NCBI GenBank assembly: GCA_016192885.1
Contig: JACPTH010000557.1
Span: 1-5,727 of the forward strand
DNA from: a bacterium
Lineage (GTDB): Bacteria; Muiribacteriota; Ozemobacteria; Ozemobacterales; Ozemobacteraceae
Direction of reading: 5' to 3'
DNA length: 5,727 nucleotides
The notes under the pieces are model-generated. The model had not been told where the DNA came from. It saw only the letters and a program-made list of their open reading frames with translations, and made no database searches. The position numbers and the translations under genes were made by a program. Positions 1 through 5,235 of the stretch are shown here, one piece after another (position 1 is the first letter of the stretch; every line of letters starts with the position of its first letter).

Positions 1-360
1 GAAATATAGTTCGTGAATTCCGGCGGTGGTTCCTGAGAATTCAGGCGATCCTGAATTTGCGTTGTATTCCGGGCTATGCTTGCCCTTGAAAAAGGGCTTG
101 AAGTATACTCCAACCGTTCCGGCACTTTTTGCTGTAAGCGAAAAGTCGATCACCATTTTGCAGGAACCCGGGGTTCCCGGTTTGGGATAATCTTCCATTC
201 GCAGGCCCGTAATTTTCACCTCGTCCCCGTTCCCATTGGACACGGTGATCGGGAGAAAAATAGAAGATGTGACCGGATTTTTTGCGAATACTCCGCATAC
301 CGGAAAGAAGAGGAAAAGAAGCCACAACAACAATCTCACCCTCGAAACGATCGAAAACAT
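1..360 (-). CDS. Exported protein of unknown function, 5' part only (runs off left edge)
   Basis: The first 120 codons are open from an ATG at 360 to the window edge, so the C-terminus is missing. The N-terminus is a classic Sec signal peptide: basic R7 and R9, a hydrophobic core LLLWLLFLFF (residues 10-19), and a likely signal peptidase I site after VFA (residue 26). The rest (27-120) is rich in alternating hydrophobic, Gly, Ser and Thr residues, such as VGVYFKPFF, which suggests a beta-sandwich, but I recognise no family. C22 lies near the signal end, but the FPVC context is a poor lipobox. GGAGGA at 376-371 lies 10 nt upstream of ATG 360 and supports that start. An in-frame ATG at 378 would add MEDETI but has a weaker ribosome site. 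The gene diverges from the one at 507. Its G+C looks somewhat higher than that of its neighbours. The signal peptide is clear; the function is unknown. Confidence 0.8.
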   Translation of the reverse strand, partial: MFSIVSRVRLLLWLLFLFFPVCGVFAKNPVTSSIFLPITVSNGNGDEVKITGLRMEDYPKPGTPGSCKMVIDFSLTAKSAGTVGVYFKPFFKGKHSPEYNANSGSPEFSGTTAGIHELYF

Positions 361-411
361 TATCGTTTCATCCTCCATTTTTTTGGACAGAAATTTCCTT
401 TTTTCATATCA

Positions 412-440
412 AGGGTATACTCCTCATTTTTTCGAGTCAA
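412..440 (-). promoter_or_regulatory. Putative sigma70 promoter for the exported-protein gene
   Basis: On the minus strand, TTGACT (440-435, five of six matches to the -35 consensus) is followed after 17 nt by TACCCT (417-412). The overlapping TATACC (419-414) is a better -10 match but at 15-nt spacing. Transcription would begin near 405 and leave a leader of about 45 nt before the ATG at 360. The site lies in the 146-bp divergent spacer. The -35 is good and the -10 weak, so this is a prediction only. No equally good plus-strand promoter for the gene at 507 was found; TTGGAC at 383 with TATCAA 18 nt later is the best weak candidate. Confidence 0.45.
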
Positions 441-506
441 GGATATTCTTTCGCCAAATTTTGAGGAATACCGCCTGGACAATCGGAGATTTAGGACGAA
501 GAATGA

Positions 507-917
507 TTGTTTCCGATTCGTAAAAGTGATACAATTTCAAGCTTGGAAAACCTAATCGAAAAACCCAAACTTTCACAAACAGGCGATACAAACCAGTTTG
601 CCGTAACCCCATGGTGGTATTTCAGCCTCGCCATATTGTCCGCCATTCCACTGCTAGTTTCAAACGAAATTTGTTCTGAAATCGAAAATAAGCGATACTC
701 ATGGGGGCTTCTTCCTTTTGATCTATTCACTCTCAAGAATTTGCATCAATTTGGAACCATTATTGTCACGATTCTATTCCTTGTCTTTGTTTTGTCATTT
801 GTTCTGAAAGAAATTAGACGGAGCGCATATGCAAAACCCGTAACTATGGCAACGTTTTTGTTTTGGATTTTTTATGCCAGTTGGGCCAGCTTGGTATTGG
901 TTCTTCGCTTTCAATGA
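507..917 (+). CDS. Small three-helix integral membrane protein, function unknown
   Basis: A 136-residue protein with a polar N-terminus (about 1-35) followed by three predicted membrane segments: about 36-53 (WWYFSLAILSAIPLLVSN), 83-101 (GTIIVTILFLVFVLSFVLK) and 111-133 (a W/F-rich segment ending LVLVLRF). A positively charged loop KEIRRSAYAK (101-110) separates the last two. There is no in-frame ATG near the start. A TGA at 504-506 blocks upstream extension, and TTG 507 has AGGA at 493-496 ten nt before it, so TTG is the best start; TTG 543 is an alternative without a ribosome site. I recognise no family and see no catalytic motif. It is followed 81 bp later by the metalloprotease gene on the same strand, which has its own promoter. 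The strongly membrane-like composition in this one frame argues that it is a real gene. Confidence 0.65.
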   Translation: MFPIRKSDTISSLENLIEKPKLSQTGDTNQFAVTPWWYFSLAILSAIPLLVSNEICSEIENKRYSWGLLPFDLFTLKNLHQFGTIIVTILFLVFVLSFVLKEIRRSAYAKPVTMATFLFWIFYASWASLVLVLRFQ

Positions 918-942
918 GGTCAAGTTGTTCCGATTCGATTCC

Positions 943-971
943 TAGACATATCCTAGAAATATTCCTATAAT
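943..971 (+). promoter_or_regulatory. Sigma70 promoter of the metalloprotease gene
   Basis: TAGACA (943-948, five of six matches to TTGACA) is followed by a 17-nt spacer and a perfect TATAAT (966-971). Transcription is expected to start near 978, leaving about 20 nt before ATG 999 or 36 nt before ATG 1014. This is the best-matching promoter in the window. It overlaps an imperfect tandem series of CCTA-centred units beginning at 941, 952 and 964. Confidence 0.7.
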
Positions 972-998
972 GAGAAAAATCCGTTCCATTTCAAAGAA

Positions 999-2399
999 AT
1001 GGGGGTTCTTCTAATGTCTTTCCTTTCAAAAATAAGCTCAAATCCAAACCTTACGGTTAACAAAACCTTTGAGAAAAATCTAGTTCTTGGAGCTTGTTTT
1101 TTCCTTTTTCTTTGTACAGTTTTCTGCAATAGGTTATTTGCCGGAGAATTTTCTTTTTTTTACGAGCGGGCTTTCCAAGACTCTTATGGAAATGACATTG
1201 CCTTCCAAACCCAAAAAATTGATTCGATCGAAGATATTCCTGAAGGCAGCCCGTGGCGAACTTATCTTTCCCAAATGGTCGGTTCAAAGACATTGTTTTC
1301 TTATGCCAAAGACTTGTCCCCATTGCTTTCTCAACCCATGCAGGTAACCGTTAGCGACAGGAATTTAGTTTCATCTTCAAGCAAAGACCCGACAGGCTAT
1401 AAAATCGATCTGTACAAGAGCGTCACGCAGTATTCCTCCGAATCAAGCAGGAAATTCGTTTTTTTACATGAGCTTGGACACGTTGCAATGCTAAACGGGT
1501 ATCCCGCTTCATACAATTTTTCAGGGTTGAGTTACGGTCCCGATGGCGCCCATTACCTGGACGAAATTCTTCCAAACGCTAATACCGCTTGGGTGGAAGG
1601 GTGGGCAAACGGTTTTGCGGCATTGAAAAACGATGGGAAAGTTTTTTCTCTTGATCTAAAAAGTGAAACGGTACTTGCTTTCTTGAAAGTGAAATCCTAC
1701 GAGGAGATGACCCGAAATGAGCTCTTTGTAGGGAAAATGCTTTTCGACATTTCCATGATGCTTCCATCCGGAAAAGATAAGATGTTCTCCGCAATCTCAA
1801 GAACCGGCCCCCACTATTCCTTGCGAGATTTTGCTCGCGGATATCTTAGCCTTTATCCCCAAGACCAAATCGGCCTTGCAAAACTTTTGGATAAAAATAG
1901 CCAGGGAAAAATTTCCCAAACAGAACTTCTTGATTACGTAAATGGCGGTTCGAATACCGTAAATTCGGCCTTTTACAGTTACCTCCAGGAGCGCCGGAAC
2001 ACAACCATTTCCCAAGGGACTCCCCAACCCACTAAGAAATCATTTTGGGCTTCAATTTTCAGCTTTTTCTCAAACTTGTTTGGAAGAGCTTCTAGTCCAA
2101 AACCCCCGACCCCTTACGTTTCCGAAAACCTTTCACCAAGGTTAACCGTATCACCATCCTCCAATCTTTCATCCGCGAATCTTCAAAGTGGAACATCGCT
2201 ACAAACTTCCGATGAAAAAAATGTTTTTGAGGAAAATGATCTTGCAACAGCCCAGGAAGCCTATTACAAAGCATTCGCCGATTACAATTCGGCAATCTCA
2301 GCTAAATCACCTGAATCGCAAGATGTAAAAATGGCCTACGAATCCCTTCAAACAGCGAAAACCAGGCTTTCCAAGATAAAAAGTAGTATGAAACGATGA
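999..2399 (+). CDS. Exported HELGH zinc metalloprotease-like protein with an EF-hand loop
   Basis: A 466-residue protein. Residues 27-48 form a signal peptide or anchor (NLVLGACFFLFLCTVFC then RLFA|GE), so the protein is probably secreted or periplasmic. FLHELGH (H157, E158, H161) is the HExxH zinc-binding and catalytic motif. WVEGWA at 198-203 offers E200 as a likely third ligand, 39 residues after H161, a gluzincin-like arrangement. DKNSQGKISQTE at 298-309 fits an EF-hand calcium loop, which hints at calcium dependence. The C-terminal part has an aromatic amphipathic stretch (FWASIFSFFSNLFG, 349-362), a Ser/Pro/Thr linker (about 364-404) and a charged helix-prone end (about 408-466). The family is not recognised and proteolytic activity is inferred from motifs. 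ATG 999 lacks a clear ribosome site, while the in-frame ATG at 1014 has GGGGG at 1001-1005, so the true start may be 1014 (461 residues). It converges with the minus-strand operon, with 28 bp between stops. Confidence 0.85.
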   Translation: MGVLLMSFLSKISSNPNLTVNKTFEKNLVLGACFFLFLCTVFCNRLFAGEFSFFYERAFQDSYGNDIAFQTQKIDSIEDIPEGSPWRTYLSQMVGSKTLFSYAKDLSPLLSQPMQVTVSDRNLVSSSSKDPTGYKIDLYKSVTQYSSESSRKFVFLHELGHVAMLNGYPASYNFSGLSYGPDGAHYLDEILPNANTAWVEGWANGFAALKNDGKVFSLDLKSETVLAFLKVKSYEEMTRNELFVGKMLFDISMMLPSGKDKMFSAISRTGPHYSLRDFARGYLSLYPQDQIGLAKLLDKNSQGKISQTELLDYVNGGSNTVNSAFYSYLQERRNTTISQGTPQPTKKSFWASIFSFFSNLFGRASSPKPPTPYVSENLSPRLTVSPSSNLSSANLQSGTSLQTSDEKNVFEENDLATAQEAYYKAFADYNSAISAKSPESQDVKMAYESLQTAKTRLSKIKSSMKR

Positions 2400-2439
2400 T
2401 TGGAAGTTCGCGTATTTTGGGGTAGGTTTATTCTTCCAA
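2400..2439. terminator. Weak hairpin between convergent genes, possible terminator
   Basis: TTGGAAG (2400-2406) and CTTCCAA (2433-2439) form a perfect 7-bp inverted repeat around a 26-nt loop, just past the metalloprotease stop. An alternative stem TTTTGG (2415-2420) / CCAAAA (2436-2441) competes with it. No good T-run follows on either strand, so intrinsic termination is uncertain. The position between two convergent stops is the main argument. Confidence 0.25.
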
Positions 2440-2595
2440 AACGGTTCTTTCTCGATTTAAAAACCAAAGAAGAAAAGAAACTCCCAAGGCCGCCATAAAC
2501 AATTCTCGCAACTTTAAGCGAAGAATCCATTTTCTGAAAAAAAGCGGAGCGGCAAAACTCATTCCAATTAGAGTGAATGCAATAAACCAATTCAT
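2428..2595 (-). CDS. 55-residue membrane protein, last gene of the lysS operon
   Basis: The protein MNWFIAFTLIGM...RTVLEE has two hydrophobic segments, about residues 3-20 (WFIAFTLIGMSFAAPLFF) and 32-46 (LFMAALGVSFLLWFL), joined by a basic loop RKWILRLKLRE, so it is probably a two-pass inner-membrane hairpin protein. The ATG at 2595 overlaps the stop of the upstream TPR gene in the sequence ATGA, and AAAGGA at 2610-2605 lies 9 nt before it; both favour this start over an in-frame ATG at 2634 inside the upstream gene. The arrangement implies translational coupling and perhaps work with the membrane-anchored TPR protein. No family is recognised. The small size lowers certainty, but start, ribosome site, overlap and composition all agree. 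Confidence 0.65.
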   Translation of the reverse strand: MNWFIAFTLIGMSFAAPLFFRKWILRLKLRELFMAALGVSFLLWFLNRERTVLEE

Positions 2596-3629
2596 TCTTT
2601 CCCGTCCTTTAACCAATTTTGGATCTGGGGCCATGCCGGAACAAATTCAAGGGCTTTCTTGTAAGCATTCTTGGACTCTTTGGCAAAACCTTCCGAAAAA
2701 TAAAAGGTCCCTAAATTTGCCCAAAAGTAACCGCATGTAAATCGCAGGGAATTTGATTTTTCCTTCAGTTCGCTAAATGGGAATTTTCTTCCCTCTGAGA
2801 TGCCTCTAAGGCTTAAAATGTTTGAATGTAATATTTCCCGCAGAGTAGTTACATCAATAGAAATTTTGTCATTCTTTTCATTTGATAAGGGAACAAAATC
2901 CTTGAATCTAGAAACTACATTTTCCAAATTTTTCAGAATCTCAAGAGCCTCGGGAATCTTTCCACCGTCTAGGGCTTCAGAAAATGCCTTTAAGCCTTCT
3001 TCAAATTCTCCATTGCTCATTTTTATTTTGGGCGCCCAAAGCCTAATATTTCTATTCTTCAATGGGAAAAACCGTGAAAAAACTAATTCGGGCGGTGAAA
3101 AAATCGCGAAGGTAGAGTCAATATGAAGCGGAAAGGATTTGCCAATTTGGATTGGTTTCGAAAAACCCTTTATTTCTTCCAGAAGGAGAATGCGATTTTC
3201 GTTTGATAGATTCTGTAGTTTGTTTAAATATACCTCGAAGGCTTTTGGGTCAGGCCTTGCGGAAAGATAACATTCAATCCACCCATCGAAATCCGTCGGC
3301 ACTTTGCAAGAATGACGCGTAATCCATTTTTCTTTTGCCGGCAGTGAAGATTTTTCAAATCCATTGGTTTCGAAGATAAAATTTTTGGGCCAAAAAATCT
3401 TAGCGGAAAGATCTAAAAGCGGAACATTTAGGGCTCGACATTCAATTTCTACGCTTAAGTTTTTGCGGCCATCATAAGTGATTACCTTTGCTCCAAATTG
3501 ATACCAATCAGGTAATTTTAAGCTTGGGGTTATTGATAAACCTGGTATTTCCATAACAACAACCAAAACCGCAACAACAAAAACAAGAAAACAATCAAAC
3601 CTTTTCAAAACACTAACCTGCCGTATCAC
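2592..3629 (-). CDS. Membrane-anchored protein with C-terminal TPR motif
   Basis: A 345-residue protein. A single N-terminal hydrophobic segment (about 14-28, FLVFVVAVLVVVMEI) after a basic start looks like a signal anchor, placing the rest outside the cytoplasm. Residues about 45-190 are probably beta-rich and unrecognised, with four cysteines (C64, C108, C120 and, later, C299). Residues 206-245 are helical (FEEGLKAFSEALDGG, EALEILKNLENV), and 303-333 fits a tetratricopeptide repeat (WANLGTFYFSEGFAKESKNA then YKKALEFVPAW). TPRs are protein-interaction modules, so a scaffold role is inferred. The GTG at 3629 overlaps the lysS stop by 17 bp; its ribosome site is weak (GAGAAA). An in-frame TTG at 3608 preceded by AGGTTAG is a possible alternative start that keeps the anchor. 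The anchor is encoded by a low-complexity GTT/TTG-rich stretch. It sits between lysS and the 55-residue membrane protein gene in one operon. Confidence 0.75.
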   Translation of the reverse strand: MIRQVSVLKRFDCFLVFVVAVLVVVMEIPGLSITPSLKLPDWYQFGAKVITYDGRKNLSVEIECRALNVPLLDLSAKIFWPKNFIFETNGFEKSSLPAKEKWITRHSCKVPTDFDGWIECYLSARPDPKAFEVYLNKLQNLSNENRILLLEEIKGFSKPIQIGKSFPLHIDSTFAIFSPPELVFSRFFPLKNRNIRLWAPKIKMSNGEFEEGLKAFSEALDGGKIPEALEILKNLENVVSRFKDFVPLSNEKNDKISIDVTTLREILHSNILSLRGISEGRKFPFSELKEKSNSLRFTCGYFWANLGTFYFSEGFAKESKNAYKKALEFVPAWPQIQNWLKDGKE

Positions 3630-5044
3630 GTTTTCTCAGCGTTGGAAATAAAATCACATCTCGAATTGATGGGGAGTCAGTCAACAACATTGCAACTCTA
3701 TCGATTCCGAGTCCTAAACCTCCCGCGGGGGGCATTCCATAGCGCAATGCGTTTATGTAATCCTCATCCATGAGATGTACTTCCTCGACTCCCTTCGATC
3801 GCTGCGCTAGTTGTTCCTCGAACCTTGCATGTTGCTCTTCGGGGTCGTTCAATTCAGAAAATGCATTTGCAAATTCCCAGCCATTAATAAAAAGTTCAAA
3901 TCTATCGGCAAGCGAAGGATCTTGTGGATTTGCCTTCGATAGGGGAGAGATTTCTTTTGGATACCCTATAATGAACGTAGGATCAATTAAAGTGGATTCA
4001 ACCTTTTCCTCAAAAACCTTTACAATGATCTGGGCTGATGAATCTTTTAAAGCCGTTTCGACGCCCAACTCTTGGGCTTTCCTGGAAAGCGATTCACAAG
4101 GAGTCGTGAAAGAAAGATCTTTAATTCCCATTAAGGTTCCGACGGCATCGAGCATACGCAATCTCTTCCAGGGCTGAGAAAAACAGCATTGTATCCATGT
4201 TCCCATAGGCATGATAAGCTTCCATCATGGTAAATTCGGGATTATGCTTAATGGAAATTCCTTCATTTCGAAAATTTCGGTTTATTTCAAAAACTTTTTC
4301 GAAACCCCCTACCAATAACCTCTTTAAGTAAAGCTCCGGAGCTATTCTTAAAAATAGCTCCATATCTAACGCGTTATGGTGAGTTACAAAAGGCTTCGCC
4401 AGAGCCCCCCCAGGGATTGGATGCATCATGGGTGTTTCAACCTCGAGAAAACCTCTTTTGCTCATGAAATCCCGAAAAAATTGTACAAGTCGGCTGCGCT
4501 TTTCAAAAGTGCTCCTAACCTCGGTGTTAGCCAGTAGATCAACGTATCGTTGCCTGTATCTTTGTTCAATATCGGTAAGCCCGTGCCACTTTTCAGGCAT
4601 CGGGTTAACCGCCTTCGATAAAATTACAATGTTTCGCGCCTTTAATGTAACTTCTTTCGTCTTGGTGCGAAAAACGACTCCTTCAATTCCAATTATGTCT
4701 CCGGCATACAACCGCTTAAATATCTGAAATATTTTTTCTCCGAGAATATCTTCCTTGAAATAAACTTGGATTCGGCCGCTCTGATCTTCAATATGCCCGA
4801 ACGCGGCTTTTCCATGTCCTCTCTTTGAGACAAGTCTGCCCGCGACTTGAACCGGGCCCCATTCAAAACCTTCTAACTGTTTGGAATCATTTTCCGCGCT
4901 TTCAAAAGCTTTAATGGATTCCATTGAGTTATGGCTTCTATCAAATCTTTGGCCAAAGGGGTCTATCCCTTCTTTTCGGAGTTCTTCAATAATAGCCAAG
5001 CGTTGTTTTTGAACATCGTTTAAGGAAAGTTCTGATTCTTCCAA
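3613..5044 (-). pseudogene. lysS: Lysyl-tRNA synthetase (class II), broken by an internal deletion/frameshift
   Basis: LysRS charges tRNA-Lys with lysine in the cytoplasm. The 5' part (5044 to about 4178, 289 codons) shows an N-terminal helix, the anticodon-binding OB-fold (about 64-145), RQRYVDLL (165-172), class II motif 1 (KRGFLEVETPMMH, 196-208) and motif 2 (FRNEGISIKHNPEFTMME, 258-275). That frame then reads into a TAA at 4123-4121. The 3' part continues in another frame from about 4173 (PWKRLRMLDAV) through FSELNDPEEQ to motif 3 (GLGLGIDR) and stops at 3613. Joined, they give about 475 residues against a usual 490-505. The strand and linker between motif 2 and PWKRL are absent, so a deletion of 3n+2 bases near 4173-4180 explains both the gap and the frame change. 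The start is TTG 5044; an in-frame TAA (5062-5060) excludes an earlier one. Everything else looks conserved, so the break is recent or an assembly error. It heads a three-gene operon. Confidence 0.88.
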
Positions 5045-5053
5045 AGCTTCAAA

Positions 5054-5061
5054 TCCGCCTT
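5054..5061 (-). promoter_or_regulatory. Ribosome binding site of lysS
   Basis: AAGGCGGA on the minus strand lies 9 nt upstream of TTG 5044. It decides the start: an in-frame TAA overlaps its 5' end, and no ATG or GTG occurs in frame between that stop and the TTG. Confidence 0.55.
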
Positions 5062-5067
5062 AATTTG

Positions 5068-5081
5068 ATTTTCCGGAAAAT
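5068..5081. repeat. 14-bp perfect palindrome in the lysS leader
   Basis: ATTTTCCGGAAAAT reads the same on both strands. It lies in the lysS 5' leader, 6 bp from the ribosome binding site. The overlapping arms CGGAA (5074-5078) and TTCCG (5081-5085) give a second possible pairing. It could be a dimeric repressor operator or an RNA hairpin affecting translation; nothing in the sequence decides between these. Confidence 0.4.
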
Positions 5082-5106
5082 TCCGCATTCAAAAAAATCA
5101 ACACAA

Positions 5107-5208
5107 GTTGTTTAAAAGAATGGCTCTTTACCGGAATTGTAGAATATCATACACGGGGAGGGCTTTCAAGAAAGACGAAATTTCTTTATTAATTTCCGTT
5201 TAAACAAC
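5107..5208. repeat. 10-bp inverted repeat flanking the lysS promoter
   Basis: GTTGTTTAAA (5107-5116) and its exact reverse complement TTTAAACAAC (5199-5208) bracket the promoter with 82 bp between them. The left arm lies in the transcribed leader and the right arm upstream of the -35. The two can therefore act together only at the DNA level, or in RNA read through from ruvC. It may be coincidence in A+T-rich DNA. Confidence 0.35.
5141..5169 (-). promoter_or_regulatory. Extended -10 sigma70 promoter of the lysS operon
   Basis: On the minus strand, TTGAAA (5169-5164, five of six matches to the -35 consensus) is followed after exactly 17 nt by TATTCT (5146-5141), preceded by TG one base upstream, an extended -10. 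Transcription would start near 5134 and give a leader of about 90 nt. That leader contains a small CAAC-TTGT-GTTG hairpin (5110-5099) followed by A and seven T (5097-5091), and then the palindrome at 5068-5081, so leader-level control is possible. No comparable promoter was seen before the two downstream genes, which supports a single operon. Confidence 0.6.
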
Positions 5209-5235
5209 CGACAACAAAACGTTGTATTCGCGGGC

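Noticed and set aside
163..177. GGAACCC-G-GGGTTCC perfect 7-bp inverted repeat with one-base centre
   Set aside because: It lies inside coding sequence (Pro-Gly-Thr-Pro-Gly-Ser) with no T-run and is readily explained by codon content.
295..297. Lipobox at C22 of the left exported protein
   Set aside because: The residues before the cysteine (Phe-Pro-Val) do not fit the usual Leu-Ala/Ser-Gly/Ala pattern, and a good signal peptidase I site VFA follows.
74..555. Overlapping open frames on both strands in 74-555
   Set aside because: The minus-strand frame starting at 360 has a ribosome site and a signal peptide and stays open to the edge. The others are basic, low-complexity translations crossing the divergent promoter region.
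2800..3126. Plus-strand open frame of 108 codons antisense to the TPR gene
   Set aside because: The minus-strand frame has clear domain structure and operon overlaps; the plus frame has none and looks like a shadow.
3770..4177. Plus-strand open frame of 135 codons antisense to lysS
   Set aside because: It lies wholly within the conserved lysS 3' part, is Ser-rich shadow sequence, and has no ribosome site or promoter.
4121..4212. Programmed +1 frameshift in lysS
   Set aside because: A simple +1 shift around TTT-TTC-TCA would join the frames but still leave the protein about 25-30 residues short in the catalytic domain. No known +1 shift context (such as a CTT-rich slip site with a stop, or an upstream Shine-Dalgarno-like stimulator) is evident. 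A deletion explains more.
5211..5225. ACAAC-AAAAC-GTTGT hairpin as ruvC terminator
   Set aside because: The stem is only 5 bp, A/T-rich, and not followed by a T-run on the minus strand, so it cannot be called a terminator.
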